From Angiostrongylus vasorum (taxonomy: Eukaryota; Nematoda; Chromadorea; Rhabditida; Metastrongylidae), in the NCBI GenBank assembly GCA_018806985.1, contig JADANN010000382.1, positions 19,918 to 83,917 on the forward strand: a DNA stretch of 64,000 nucleotides, given 5' to 3'. The position numbers were made by a program, and so were the translations under genes. The notes under the pieces are model-generated. The model had not been told where the DNA came from, made no database searches, and saw nothing but the letters and a program-made list of their open reading frames with translations. Shown here piece by piece: positions 22,440-34,044 of this stretch (position 1 is the first letter of the stretch; the number at the start of each line of letters is the position of its first letter).

Positions 22440-22722
22440 CGTCTTTTTCATGAATGGGTGTGCTTCTAGTTGTTGTATAAATCAATGCTATCATTGCCAG
22501 AAGTGATACGCAAGCTGAAATGGTGTTTTCCACCCGAATATCAATGTAACAGTAAATCAAATCCGGAATTTGGTGCAACCCCAGAAGTTTGGTCGTAAAC
22601 TGATAACCGTTTTGCCAATCCACAAGGGTTGGCGAGGGCTTGTGTTGGAGACCAAATGAAAGCCTCATTATTGACCGTCTTGGAATTTCGACAAAAAAAG
22701 TTCTCATCTCAAAATCCCTCAT
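22440..22722 (-). CDS. ORF with C-terminal membrane helix, unidentified
   Basis: A minus-strand frame with a stop at about 22438. It reads MRDFEMRTFFVEIPRRSIMR, later PDLIYCYIDIRVENTISACV and then SLLAMIALIYTTTR followed by a charged tail (HEKDDK). The hydrophobic run is a plausible transmembrane segment close to the C terminus. It may be an exon of the minus-strand gene cluster or an independent small gene. No family recognised. Confidence 0.3.
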
Positions 22723-23516
22723 CTACGAGCAATTTAATCTCATTACATTTCACAAATGACGCCGTTGCGTTCAACACACTGAGTTGAGAAAGACGAGGAG
22801 TGTTAGAACAGCCTATGAGGTTCTCTCCTTTAAAAAGCTATCAGTGACATGGGTATGTAATCGAAACACATCAAGTACGGTCGGTGCACTGAACTAGAGA
22901 AGAACAGACAATCATTAGGCTCTTTTTATCATACCGAAGAATGGCAGCCCTTGGAATATGTAACAGTACAAAAAGTAGCGCTATTTAAAGTAGCGCTATT
23001 TGTCCTCATTAATACGAGTTTGCCTATAGACACCAGTACTACTGAGGTTATTCCAATTCGATGTTTACGGTAACAAAGATTAACGCTGATTTCGAATCCT
23101 CGTGATCTATCCACGCCGGAGCTCAAACCTTACGTCGGGTTTTCTGTCGACTAGATGACGTCCAATTTCCAGCCTTTGTGCAGACACGAGTTTTTTTGAG
23201 AAGTAAGCAATGATTTTTCGATAACTAGGGAAGTGGGTTGTGAACACGAGTACATTGTATAGAAGACTTTGATTTATCGTTCTGTGGGGATGAACAGAAA
23301 TTTACGCTGCTATTTACTAGATGTTACTGTGGTACACCATGCAAACACATTACTACCAGCAATTGGAAGTGCTTCGTAATTTATGGTTCTCTATTTCAAT
23401 GTTTTTTTTATACCCTCAGACTCTATGCGAAAACTATCACTCACAACATCAATTAGAATTGAAGTAGTTTTGCATATGCGTAGTACCAACATATTTATAG
23501 CATATGCATAATATGG
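22723..23516. other. Spacer, nothing recognised
   Basis: One small local oddity only: AGTAGCGCTATTT is repeated back-to-back at about 22975-23005. No repeat copy or exon recognised. Confidence 0.35.
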
Positions 23517-23600
23517 GGTGCGTGTAGCGCAGTGGCCGGAGGCGCCTTACAATACACATGGGATCGATCCCCGTGCCTCAGACTCACCAAGATCAAGACC
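23517..23600 (+). repeat. SINE-A copy, 5' part only
   Basis: Carries the clearest tRNA-like head in the family: GTGTAGCGCAGTGGCCGG (A box) and TGGGATCGATCCCCGTGCC (B box), then breaks off after GACTCACCAAG. Confidence 0.75.
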
Positions 23601-23859
23601 AAAATAAACTGCCGAAAAGAAAATTGGACCTATAGTTGTCTTAGTGGCCACTACCCCCTAAAGTACTGTGACATGTGTAGGTGTAACTAGTCGCCGGAGC
23701 GCTGAAAACCCTTCACCGACCATTTCGACAGGAAACTGGCGGCAAGGGAACGCCTAGAAAACCTTATACTCTCATCCGTGAACTGAAATTGTAGAAATAG
23801 GGTATCAAGCTATCGAAGGCCAAAGACTTTGTAATCCGTAATTTCACAATCTTTTATCT

Positions 23860-23960
23860 CGACTTTGGGTGCGGGAGTTTCACGGTGGATGGCACCATAA
23901 CGAAATTTACCACATTATTATGGCATATGATATGACCGATGGACGATGTTTGCTTGATTT
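23860..23960 (+). mobile_element. RTE-a endonuclease scrap
   Basis: CACCATAACGAAATTTACCAC matches the endonuclease block encoding YHNEIDHI in the larger copies, preceded by a GGGTGCGGGAGTT equivalent of WESP. Strongly diverged and very short. Confidence 0.4.
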
Positions 23961-24244
23961 ATTTCATGGTTAACAGAATAGCGATCGTTAAAGTAAAAAC
24001 CTCACTGGCTTTTTGCCTAGAGCACACCGAAAAGTACAAGAAAAACTGATGGTACTCTAGTGTTGGACGTCTGGGACACTTTGTTTGTTACTTACACTTC
24101 CCAACATATGAACGACCTTTGAAACCCCTACATTTCATTTTGTTGTGAATGTGCACGCGCTTATTTTTACCATAAAGATGTAAAACATCTACGTATTTTA
24201 AGGTTGTTTTTCGAAAAAACCGGCAACTTTGATAAACCAAAAAT

Positions 24245-24440
24245 TTAGCAGGCAACAGGCGAAATGGAGGACCCGCATGGTGTGGTGGTGAACGCGTTAC
24301 TCCCCGGAAAGGACAATAACGCGTTCGTTGCCCACCGCAGACACCTGTGGTCCGGAGTTTTGCAAATATTTCAACATCATTGAAGTTTCGTAATATACCC
24401 TGCCATTAAAAGGAGTAGGCAGTAAACAATAAATTAAAAA
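24245..24440 (+). repeat. SINE-D copy, solo sense
   Basis: GGTGTGGTGGTGAACGCG, CGCGTTCGTTGCCCACC, TTTTGCAAATATTTCAACATC and ATACCCTGCCATTAAAAGG in order. No facing copy on the left, unlike several others. Confidence 0.7.
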
Positions 24441-25139
24441 ATTTAGCGTTCTGTAACAAGAACTTTTATATGGAAGTGGAAACTACCACATAAGTTATTA
24501 CGGTAGCAAAATAAGTAAATAGAGAATTTACGAAGCTGAAAACTGCATCACCTATTCAAGAATAAATACAATTTTTCGAAAATGTTAGTTTCTTTCGAAG
24601 CCGGTTAGAAACAAAATTCTCAAATAGCTTGAAATTAGACTCGGAAGTATAAAATTCTCGGCGAAGCCAGCCGGCTGAGCGAGTGGCTTTATCGAGCATA
24701 TTATCGCTTTTGGTTGATAAAATCCTGACTGTTCAATCGATTTCATGCTTGGAGTACGCGTATCGGTGGAAAAACTGCAAAAATCTTGTATTTGGAGTCC
24801 GTAGGTATGGGAAATCGCCAACTGAGAAAACCAGAATGTTAAGTTTATTGACAAAGACCTACAAATTCTAATGACATTTGTTCCAATTAACCCATAGTGG
24901 TCGCCCTCGTATGGACCCCTATAGTGTCGGTATTCAGTTTAATGGGTTCCAGAGCTTTTTTTTTGGAATACCGTATGTATTTGTTTGACAGCCAACCAAA
25001 AGAAGATCGAAATCGTAGGGCTGAGACCATGAAAATAACTCTCTACACCAAACAAATTACAAAAAACACCCTGCCGGACGAATTCATTCTGCATCAACAC
25101 ATCCCAAAATACGAAACGTCGAATAATACACTGTATATA
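24441..25139. other. Spacer, nothing recognised
   Basis: Open frames at 24585-24854 (-) and 24897-25154 (+) carry no recognisable motif or splice sites. Confidence 0.35.
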
Positions 25140-25686
25140 AAAAACGAGCTATAGAGAGGACTTCATGCATGTTATCCTGCAAGAAATATATGGTCGACGC
25201 TAAAAAAAATTTACAAATACTGTCTATGAAGCACTGAGCATCCAAAAGTAGTTGCTCACCGATGTTATTTCCCACGTTGCATGTTCGAAAACAATTGTCA
25301 GTCCTTATTGTCATAATTTTTCACTGGGTTTTTGGAAACACCGCTCAAGACCACTTAATTTATCGTCTGAAGCTTTCACAAATTATATGCTGAGCAAGAT
25401 CGTATTCATCGAAAACCGTTGGCATAGGAAGAAACCTCGCATGTCTGGATCCAAAGGGTGTTCCGTGTGTTAATGTGAACACTTCATGGTTCAGTCGTCC
25501 ACTTCAACTGCCAAATGTGCGGCCCATATGGAGACATTCGCTTATTCGCTATCGTAACCTGTCCTGAAAGGATGTGAGGAACATCATTTGTTTCACTATC
25601 TCGCAACAACAGAAGTGGTTCACATGCTGCAGGAACTTCACTTTGCGCACATGGAGTGTTGTATCCTCACTGACATGTAGAAATAA
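25140..25686 (-). CDS. Candidate exons of an unidentified gene
   Basis: Minus-strand exon 25686-25559 has acceptor GAGCAG and donor GACAG/GTTACG and encodes LFLHVSEDTTLHVRKVKFLQ and more. It splices in phase over a 57-base intron (acceptor TTGAAG) to a frame reading GRLNHEVFTLTHGTPFGSRH then RFLPMPTVFDEYDLAQHII. A further segment LLLDAQCFIDSI (near 25240) precedes a donor GTAAAT, and acceptor TTTCTTGCAG (exon start 25176) leads to DNMHEVLSIAR. These fragments look like a single conserved helical protein, but the middle join is unresolved and I cannot name the family. The strand matches the gene at 20221-21617. Confidence 0.45.
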
Positions 25687-26024
25687 CTGCTCAGTGAACT
25701 TAATTTTTGCTCGAATCACGAGACAACAATCAGTGAAATGAATGGAGTATATAGGGAACATTTACTTCATGAGCTATAACATAAACACATAATCAATGGC
25801 ATTAATCGCTACTCGTCCAAACAGCAATGAACAATGAACTGCTGGAAAACAACATTAACTTCACAATACTTCTGTCATGGAGTGACCGACCGAGAATGCA
25901 TACAGGTAGTCGCAATAGATCCATCATAAACCTAGGAGCCATTTGGTAACTATAAGTCATACACTTAAACTATAGGAAACAAAATATTAGCAAAATCTAT
26001 TGAAAAGAAAGATTTAAATAGTTA

Positions 26025-26325
26025 CTAGCTATCCTGGTAGCAACAGTTCACATAGGCTTTCATGTCTTCACGAACTGCATAACCATTCTTTTGTGCTAGT
26101 TGATTAAAAGCGACTCTCAACTCTAAAAAACTTCAATCGATGACCGCCTCAATGAAAAAACGGAAAACGATAATAAAAGGGCAAGAATGTACCTACTGAT
26201 CAGCCAGTAAACTCTCCGCTGAACTCAGGACCTGCTTCCTCCTCAACAATTGCTTCGGAATCGTCATCATCACTAACCAACCAGAATTCATTAAAGTCTC
26301 AGTCGAGTCCTCCAATTCCAGCCAT
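26025..26325 (-). CDS. Candidate two-exon gene end, unidentified
   Basis: Minus strand. 26325-26197 reads MAGIGGLD, an in-frame TGA, then DFNEFWLVSDDDDSEAIVEE, followed by a donor GTAGGT. After a 74-base intron with acceptor GTTTTTTAG comes a terminal exon 26122-26025: LRVAFNQLAQKNGYAVREDM then KAYVNCCYQDS and TAG. The second exon is convincing. The first has a TGA and its phase does not match the second, so either the model is wrong or the gene is broken. No family recognised. Confidence 0.4.
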
Positions 26326-26843
26326 ACTTATACTAGGTATAATTAAACCGTTGAGCAACTCACAATGATAAAAAGAGGATCTCAGGATCTCAGAAGCGTG
26401 TGACCTACCATGTCAAAGAAGGGAATTGATAGCCAACAAAGACGGAAAAGTTTCTAAGGAGGATTCAAAACAAAATGTAAAGCAGTTCTAAAGATGACTA
26501 CTACTCTTTAGTTTGTTCTACCCATGGGTTTACACGATGTAGACGAAGACATAATGAATACCAAGCTCGAATCATTACAGCAGTGGTAAGCGCGGAAGCT
26601 CCGAAACGTTAGCCGCAATAAATACTACACATCTAGCTCGTGCAAGTTCATGGGTGGAAAAAAATGTTGATTACTCATTCCGAAGTTAAATGGAAGCAGG
26701 TAGTTAGAAATGTTATTAATTCTTTTCTAAATACTTAATACAATGACAAAGCAGTCAAAAACGAAATACCATCTGTGTTCTTCCTTATCCTGTAACATTC
26801 CCTATCACCTGTAACAAAAAAAACGAGAAGATAATTAGATACA
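26326..26843. other. Spacer, nothing recognised
   Basis: No repeat or exon pattern recognised. Confidence 0.35.
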
Positions 26844-27250
26844 ACCTCCCAGCGGTTTACCGCGTCATTGTGGTTGGGAGATGTTCCTGGGTGTCGGACT
26901 GCGATGTACAGCGGGGTGGATTCATTCTCCTGGCAGGGTCTCCCAAGCTGAGGAGTCCGACGTTTCCATCAGGAAGCCTAGCTAAGAGTAAACCCTATAC
27001 CAGGATCCATCACAGTCCTGGTCTCAATCTAGTCGCATGAAGGTAAATTTCTCTCTGATCCACAAAGGTGGCGACCAGCTGCGGTGGTGACGACCTGGGG
27101 CGCAGACCTTGGCCAGGCTGAGCTCGAGACTGCAGCGAACCACAATGGCGAAAGCAGTAAAACAGCGAAAAATGGAGATTGTGTTGGTGCTAGCTACAAC
27201 TAGTGAGGACGTGCCATCCAAATATCCAAGTATATTTAGATACTTAGGTA
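26844..27250 (+). repeat. DR-C dispersed repeat, full copy
   Basis: Hairpin ACCTCCCAGCGGTTTACCGC / GTTGGGAGATG, GTTCCTGGGTGTCGGACTGC, CATCAGGAAGCCTAGC, GGTGACGACCTGGG and a tail with CCAAATATCCAAGTATA. Confidence 0.8.
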
Positions 27251-27299
27251 ATTAGATGGTCCCATTAGTATCCAGGTATAGATTAATACAAAGAATTAC

Positions 27300-27582
27300 C
27301 TATGTATCCTTCATTCGCCAGCTCTTTATGTTCAAGTGAGGTCGTTTAGCGCACAGGAATAACGTTCAGCGGTTTCGATGTCTCTTCTTGATGCACCATT
27401 GTTGGAGCTATAAGACAGTTTAAGAATGAAAATGTTTAAAACACTACAGCTGAATAAAAATGTTAATAACATGACAAAACCCATAAGCAAAGGCAGAATA
27501 GAAAACACATAGAAAAGCTTTTACCTGTTTGCTCTGAGGAATGATCAGATCTGCAGCACGTGAAATGATGCCGGATGCCTCA
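27300..27582 (-). pseudogene. Two-exon gene cassette, copy 1
   Basis: Minus strand. Exon 27582-27525 (acceptor TTTCCAG, donor CAG/GTAAAAG) encodes EASGIISRAADLIIPQSKQ. After an intron ending CTTATAG, exon 27407-27300 encodes PTMVHQEETSKPLNVIPVR, then an in-frame TAA, then TSLEHKELANEGYI before GTAATT. The same pair recurs at 29775-30084 and 62814-63089, including intron similarity. The TAA at the same position as in copy 2 shows both descend from an already broken source. Function not recognised. Confidence 0.6.
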
Positions 27583-27869
27583 CTGGAAACAGAAGAAACA
27601 GAACATTTAAGCACAAATTTCTACGAAGAAGAGGTAAATGGTTACAGCAACATGTGCACACGTAAAACAATTGGATAAAGGCTAACTATGATGATACACA
27701 ATCCACAGTAAACGTATAGCGACTAGCTAGGAGAACAATAAAACAGGTGTGAAAAGTAGCAATCCTTAACCCTCCAAGTTTTTTTAACCAACGAACATAG
27801 TATGGGATATTGTAGAAAAACAACGTCGTATATTATGTATGAGGTATGGTACTCTCACGCGTTACCATA

Positions 27870-27994
27870 CTCGAACAAAACCACCACCATGGACGACAAC
27901 TGTGAAGGAAAGAAACGAATGGCAAATGTGGTGGGATCCACACAACTCGTGAGGAAAGACCATCCAAGTATCCAAGTAGGTAAGTATAGCATGT
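27870..27994 (+). repeat. DR-C 3' fragment
   Basis: GGATCCACACAACTCGTGAGG and CATCCAAGTATCCAAGTAGG match the 3' end and CAAGTA tail of DR-C only. Confidence 0.5.
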
Positions 27995-28254
27995 TGGGGA
28001 TGGAGAACTGTCTACTCCGTTTTGTAAGGGATACAAAGCCCTATTTCCAATCAGCAACCCATCGATCTTTTCTAATCATTAAGACGATGAATCGCAGACG
28101 ATGAATCGCTGATGAAGCAGGAAGTGTATAGATGTCGTAGCAATAAAGGAATTGCGAAATAAACTCAACTTTATTAACAGAAAAAAACCGAACGACGGCA
28201 GCACTGCTACCGTGAGTTCGACAAATGAAACACATGTGAAAGCGACTGTGTAGC

Positions 28255-28529
28255 ATATAAAAAAGCTCTCGGCGTTGATCAATCCTTGAGGAATGCGCCA
28301 TGCATTCGACTTCATTAGGGATCGTTGGAGGTGATTTAATGCATATCTAGCCTTTACAATGAGTCGTGGTCGCCTGTCGATGCATCGAGCAAGTGCTGCT
28401 ATACTCCAAGACATGTCTCGTACCACTTTGCCGACCCTGGAAGGATGGAGAGCTTGATGAGCTTAGGGCGCGGGATCGATCCCATGTGTGTTGCAGGACG
28501 GCTCCTACCACTCAGCTACACGCGCACTT
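28255..28529 (-). repeat. SINE-A copy
   Basis: The reverse complement shows GTGTAGCTGAGTGGTAGGAG (A box), GGGATCGATCCCGCGCC (B box), GCTCGATGCATCGACAGG and the 3' end TTGATCAACGCCGAGAGC. Nearly full length. Confidence 0.8.
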
Positions 28530-28604
28530 GTAAAACAAAGTTATTAGGCTTGAAGCTTCCAGATCTTTTAGTTAACAAGATATAGTTGCGCAGCACTCGA
28601 AAAA

Positions 28605-29145
28605 ATCCTCGCGTCGGCAGATATTGATGGGCAACGTAAGCTGAGCGGAAGAATTTAGCTGTTTGGTGCTGCCGACGAAAAATGGCTCGTTTTCCCTTGT
28701 GAGTGTGTTAAACTGTTACATTTAAAAAAAATTGATTCCGAGCTACTGCTATAGCGAAAATTAACAGTTAACACCTGAAATCCAACATAAGCTGATGCCG
28801 ACTAGTGGATGCTCCGATAACGGTCGCTTTCAACTTCAAACAAGCATATCTAAGCTTATATGTACTTCATTAATCCATAGCGCCTCGCTATCGTAGTTCG
28901 TGGTCGACTCAGCGAATATGAGCCATTTCTCGTCAGCTGCGCAAAGCAGCTAAACTCGTCCGCACAGTGTTGCTACGCCATTCAGTATCCGCCGACACAC
29001 CGACTTTTCGGTGCTGCGGTACCAGCGACAAGGAGCGATTTTTCGTCGGCTGCACAAAGCAGGTAAACTCCAGCACAGCGTTGCGACGCCAATCAATCGA
29101 TGCCTGTCGAGAAGCCGAATCCTGGCTGCTGCGCTACTGTGTTAA
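28605..29145. repeat. ~110-bp imperfect repeat, two direct and one inverted copy
   Basis: Two direct units (about 28918-29030 and 29031-29145) each read GAGC(C/G)ATTT(C/T)TCGTC, then GCTG(C)(A/G)CAAAGCAG, a GCACAG(T/C)GTTGC block and a GCCGA block. A third copy lies inverted at about 28605-28690, where the reverse complement starts GAGCCATTTTTCGTCGGCAGC. The span between is unrecognised. The open frame 28967-29149 arises from this repeat. Confidence 0.6.
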
Positions 29146-29774
29146 CTAGGAGATATAGGAGCTTTAAGCCATTCTTTTCACTTAACAAAGCGAGTTTTCT
29201 GCATTTCTTGAATGTTGATGCTACATTCTCTGTAGGAAACCGTGCTTTACTTATCAATTCTGCAACCGCACTACTTTCAGCATTTGGTTCTTTTTTCTGC
29301 TAATAAAGTAGAGCTAATTTCGTTTACTTTGTAATTTCTTTATCGCTACGACATTTGTACATTCCATACTCCATTGGCGACTCATTATGTTAATGCTAAA
29401 CGAAACAATAACGGGTTGCTGATTTGAAAATTGGACATTGTATTCCTCAGAAAATGGGCTATGCAGTTTCCCTATCCCTTACATAAGATACGATGTTGTA
29501 TCTCCACAATTTCCTACACTTTTCTCGTTGATTAGAAATCTGGGGTAGGTTTAAGGACTTAACACGACTGTAGGAATTGTTTGTTTCCCTTGCAACACTT
29601 ACTATTTATTTCATCGTTCTAGTTTCAGGGTTGATGTATGTTTGTTATACGTGGTAAGCCGTTATAGTTAGATTTTTGTTCAATTGTTTTAGGTGGTTAC
29701 ACTTTGCGGTCACCCTTGCCACTTCTTTCTGCTTACATGTATCTAAATGTTTAATTTTCCTTTTTTATTTCTAG
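29146..29774. other. Spacer; 3' part is intron-like sequence of the gene cassette
   Basis: From about 29560 to 29774 the sequence resembles the stretch before the cassette at 62814 (TTGTTCAATT, ATCTAAATGTT, TTATTTCTAG), so the duplicated unit includes non-coding sequence. Confidence 0.4.
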
Positions 29775-30084
29775 TGAGGAACCTCCCATCGTTTCAAGTG
29801 CTCTAGAGCAGGTGACCCTTCAGAGCTTCAGAACAAAAAAGGTAAATGCTTTTCCACTTCTTTTTTCATTCTGTTATTGCTCCTTTTCAAACTTCTAAGG
29901 GTTTGTCGTGAAGCTGAGACTTTCGTGCTTAAACTGCAATGTTTAAAACATTGTCATTCTTAAACCGTCTTACAGCGCCAACGGTAGTAAATGAAGAAGA
30001 AACATCGTTAACTATTGAGCGTTATTCCTGTGAGCTAAACGACCTCACTTGCGCATAAAGAGCTGGCGAATGGTCGATACATAG
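29775..30084 (+). pseudogene. Two-exon gene cassette, copy 2
   Basis: Exon 29775-29841 (acceptor TTTATTTCTAG, donor AAG/GTAAATG) encodes EEPPIVSSALEQVTLQSFRT. The second exon 29976-30084 (acceptor TCTTACAG, donor ATAG/GTAAGG) encodes PTVVNEEETS and carries the same TAA within CCTGTGAGCTAAACGACC as copy 1. Non-coding intron sequence (CATTCTTAAACCGTCTTACAG) is also conserved with copy 1. Not recognised as a known family; the copies may come from a larger duplicated segment. Confidence 0.6.
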
Positions 30085-30184
30085 GTAAGGCTTAGTATCT
30101 AGTTAGATTTCCCTCTTTTGTGTTGCACTGCATTGCAGATGGTAGTTGATTTCTGATCTTAAGCACATTGGAGATTTTAACTCC

Positions 30185-32505
30185 AAGATTGGACCATGAA
30201 AAACGCCATATTGGGACCCACGGATAAGAAGGGAACGAGCAGAATAAGCGGCTGTTTGTGTTTATCATGACGACCAAGACCGTGCCTGGTAACTAGCAAT
30301 TCTTCCAGAAGCTCCATCCTCAACGCTGGACGTGTTAGTGTAGAGCATCAACGAAATAGATGACATAAAAGTGAATTGAAGGTTTTGCCTAACGAATGCC
30401 GCTGTTGTCCCAAAATTCTACACGGGATCTCACCATCGCCTCCTTCGTCCAATATTTCACTTTTTGCGGAAAGGAGAAAAGGCCGCTAAATTCAAAAAAC
30501 GAAGTCCTAAACCACCGTAAATTAGGACTTCTTCAGTTCATTAGTCTGCTGTTGGAAATATGCCGTTCTCCATAACATCGACGAGGAAGACGATCGGCTC
30601 TTTCAACATCTTCACGTTAGCACTATGAATGCTGAGAGTTCGAAAGTCACCAAGAGACGTCTGTCTCCGCAAACACTCGAGCTATTACGCCAGCATGGAA
30701 TCGCACGCGATGGAGGCAGTCGCCCAATCACGTCTGAACTTGCAAAACAATGACGACAGGTGATAAAAGAAGACCTCAAAGAGAGAAGAGCAGCAGTTAC
30801 GGTCGATGGTGCAGAGGATGGGATGAACATTCGCAAAGCTCACTGAAGATCCGCCAATTGCAAGACCCAGATGATTGTACTACTACGTCCCAGATGGAAC
30901 AGGAACAGCGTCCAGAAAGGCCATGGAGGAAATCATTCACGAATACTACTCAGATCCCCCTTGGTAGCCATGTCTTACTGTCCTCTTGTGAAATCAAGGA
31001 GGATGAATATGTCCTACCACCAGTTGTCCCTACGAAATCCGACGCTCTATTTCATCAGTGGAAAATCGGATAGCTCCAGGTCCGGAAAAGATAAGATCTG
31101 AACACCTGAAGAACCTTCCGCCAGTCCTCGTAAACACACTGGCACGGCACACGTTACCTGTCTGAATGCAAGGTGCCCACTCAGTGGAAGAGAAGCAAGA
31201 CCGTGCTGATTTTCAAAAAAGGGGTGGCCTCCACGATATCGGCAACTATCGCACAATCTGCTTGCTGTCTGTTTTCTAAAAACTTTTTCACTCGGCTCAT
31301 CCTAAACAGGATTGACAGAACACTGGACGAAAGGCAGCCATATGAGCAGGAAGGTCTCGAAAAGTACGATGGACCACATCCACGCGATAACCAGACTCAT
31401 TGAAGCGTCGTGAGAGTACAAAAGACCGCTTCGTCTCATTTTCGTCGATTTTAAGACAGCATTTAACTCAAATGAGAGAGAAGCAATCATTGCATAACTA
31501 AGACATCACCATTCTACAATGATGTTAAGTCGACGTCGAAGGAGGGGATTAGGCAAGGCGATACTATCTTGTCAAAATTATTCACAGCCAACATGGAGAA
31601 CATGCGAAAATTGGAGTGAGGCATCATGGGAATGAAAATCGATGGTCGGCAATTACACGATCTTCGCTTTGCTGATGACATCGTTCTTACAACACCAAAC
31701 ATTAACTAACCGGAACGAATGCTTGCCGACTTGGATAAAGCCTAAGGAAAACTTGGTCTGCGACTAAGTCTCGCAAAAAGGTGTTCATGGAGAACGAATT
31801 GGTTTCTTCTGCCCCATTCACGCTCAATGGAATGAGTATCCCCGAGTGCTCCTGCTACGTCTATCCAGATCGGTAAATCAACATGACAAACGAATTCGCT
31901 TCCAGAGTTGAGCAGAAGGAAACGAGTGGCTTGGTGAGCTTTCAAGAGCATCGAGGATGTAGTGAAGAGAACAAAGAACACCCGACTCCGTGCCCACCTT
32001 TTCGACTCAACGGTATTTCCTGCCCCCAACGTATGCGTCACAAACCTGGTCGCTGCGTAACCAAGATGAAAGATCGCTCAGCATTACTGAACGTGCAGTC
32101 GAAAGGACAGTGCTAGGAGCATCCCGTGTCACATAAGTAAAGGAAGGTGTCCGAAGCCCTGACCTATGTGAACGATCAAAAAATCAAAGATGCCGTTCTA
32201 TACACCAAGCAGTAGAAGATAAGGTGGGCCGGACATGTAATGCGTATGAATGACAACCAATGGACAAGAGCCTTTAGTGACTGGTTTCCTCGGGATGTCA
32301 AACGCACTCAGAAAGACCATCGACCAGACGGTCAGAGTTTTTCATGAAAAGCATAAAAGAAAATGTGTTGCTCAACTAGTCCCTTAAGCAAGCAGCAGAA
32401 CTCACTGGGCTAGTCATGCATCCGACAGGGGAAGAAGTGAAGATTTACTGGAGCCTGCTCAAGTCGCTCGTCGATCAACGGGACGACAGATGATACAGGT
32501 AATCA
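30185..32505 (+). pseudogene. RTE-a LINE, 5'-truncated, many stops
   Basis: The copy starts within the endonuclease and passes through the linker (SSKVTKRRLSPQTLELLRQH at about 30640). It continues into the RT with an intact FADD box near 31670 (LRFADDIVLTTPN) and the C-terminal domain (RLRAHLFDST equivalent near 31990; AGHVMRMNDN equivalent near 32235). It ends with the CAGATGATACAGG tail at about 32495. There are small deletions within the RT (for example after SNEREAII near 31490). Frames are fragmented, so it is inactive. It is the first of three LINE fragments packed end to end to 36180. Confidence 0.85.
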
Positions 32506-32509
32506 ACGA

Positions 32510-32735
32510 GCATATGGGAGCGCCTCAATTCAGCCATCTCCAAGATTGCAGAAAGAATTGACTCGACCTGCATTCGACGAGATTCATATGGAAGATAAAA
32601 TCCTCAAGTTACAGCCGAGACAACATACGAAATCTTCGAAGACCGATGTGGACGATGAATTAGAGGGAAACGAATCAAACGCAGAGTGCTGGGATCCGAA
32701 CAGAAGATGTGATGACGGATCATGTAGAAATAATG
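32510..32735 (+). repeat. SINE-B 3' half
   Basis: GAGGGAAACGAATCAAACGC, AGTGCTGGGATCCGAACAG and GATGACGGATCATGTAGAAA match the 3' half of the SINE-B copy at 43130-43262. It separates the RTE-a and RTE-b fragments; the open frame starting at 32546 fuses this repeat with RTE-b by chance. Confidence 0.55.
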
Positions 32736-32779
32736 CAAACTGCAAAACGTTTATACTAATCTTCTCCGGTCAGGAAACT

Positions 32780-34015
32780 CCGTCTCGGACTCCGAAATCC
32801 CCGTGGGTGAAAAAGCCGCTCCGGATTCTTGAGATTCAAGCAGCGAAAGAAAGCATAAAAGGAGACACGGCTCCAGGCCCTGATAATATCAACGCCGATT
32901 TCTTTAAAGCTGGAATCTACAGGTCGAACGTACATCTCGCAAACTATGAGACATCTCATCTCCAAAAGGAAAAAATCACAGACTACTGAAGCAGGTTTCG
33001 CGCGGTCACCCCACCAAATAAAGGTGGCCAAAGCATTCTTCGTAACTACCGTCCAACATGGTTCTTGAGCATTCTACAAGCTATTTACGAATATTATCCT
33101 TTTCCGCATATCAAAGACCTTGGATAAGGCATAACCAGTTCAGCAAGTGGATTCCCACAACGATCCTGCGGCATGGATCACATTCAAACCGTAATACGGG
33201 TCATAGAAGTTTGTCGGAAGTACCATCTGTCTTTTCTCCTTGCCCTTTATCGACTAAGATGAAGAGTTTCACAGCGTCGTATCGATTGCAATTTTATTAG
33301 CGTTCGTCGATCAGGAAGTTCACTCCTCATGTACGAATGTTAGCAGACTGTTATCGGAAGTTCTGCACAAATGTTTAGCCTTTTCATCGATCCCTCACCA
33401 TACGCACATGAAAAGTGGTTCGACAAGGCGACACGATATCGCCAAAGCTGTTTACTGCCACACTGCTGGGACAGTGAAATCACTCCATTGGGAGAAGAAG
33501 GACATACGTGAGATGTGAAACCCCCGTTGCGCGTATGACATCGTTATCGCCTCAAGGAGTTCCAGTGAAGGAAGCAGGATGCTCAACAAACTCAATGAAG
33601 TGGATCAAAAAATTTGGACTGCGCATAAATAGGATGAAGACCTAGGCCACAAAAAACCCACGACTCAAGGGCGATCAGATCAAACTGGGTGGTTGTGTGA
33701 TAAAAAGAGACTACCTCGCTCGTGTGCCTTGGGCGTTAAATAGACATGGAGATCCAAATGAAGGAGAAACTACATAAAAAAGAGAGCAGTACAGCCCGCG
33801 TTGCGGCAACTCAAACAACCCATGGATCAACTAACGAACCCGAAAACCAGAGCTCTGCTTTTCCGTTTGCACAGCTCCCAGTGCATCGCTATGAAGTAGA
33901 AATGTGGGCTGATATTTCTACCAGGTCAAAAAATCTGTGCATCGCCCACAGAGCGTTTGAGCAACGTATTCTAAAGAAATTTAACAGGCACTCACAAAGT
34001 CTCACAGGAACGCGC
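32780..34015 (+). pseudogene. RTE-b LINE, RT fragment
   Basis: A second RTE-like lineage. The RT entry AAKESIKGDTAPGPDNINAD is at about 32840, followed by HLQKEKITD-type text. A decayed palm region (33180-33480) follows, with CLLPHCWDSE in the GDTISPKLFTATL position; then comes a C-terminal region near 33880-34015 (WADISTRSKNLCIAHRAFEQ). The catalytic FADD box is not recognisable (CGVYDIV-like text near 33535). Several frame shifts are present. The 5' end is at the SINE-B scrap and the 3' end abuts the oppositely oriented RTE-a at about 34045. Confidence 0.75.
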
Positions 34016-34044
34016 ACCTCACGTCTTCGAAACCAGTAATATCA

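Noticed and set aside
23517..23580. Possible true tRNA gene (good A and B boxes)
   Set aside because: The same head recurs in nine places attached to one SINE body; acceptor-stem pairing and a cloverleaf are not evident.
24665..24745. tRNA-like run with GCTGAGCGAGTGG and TGTTCAATCGATT
   Set aside because: The boxes are imperfect and I found no second copy, so I did not call a gene or SINE.
32546..32989. Long 147-codon open frame as one novel protein
   Set aside because: It is a chance fusion of the SINE-B 3' half with the start of an RTE-b reverse transcriptase fragment.
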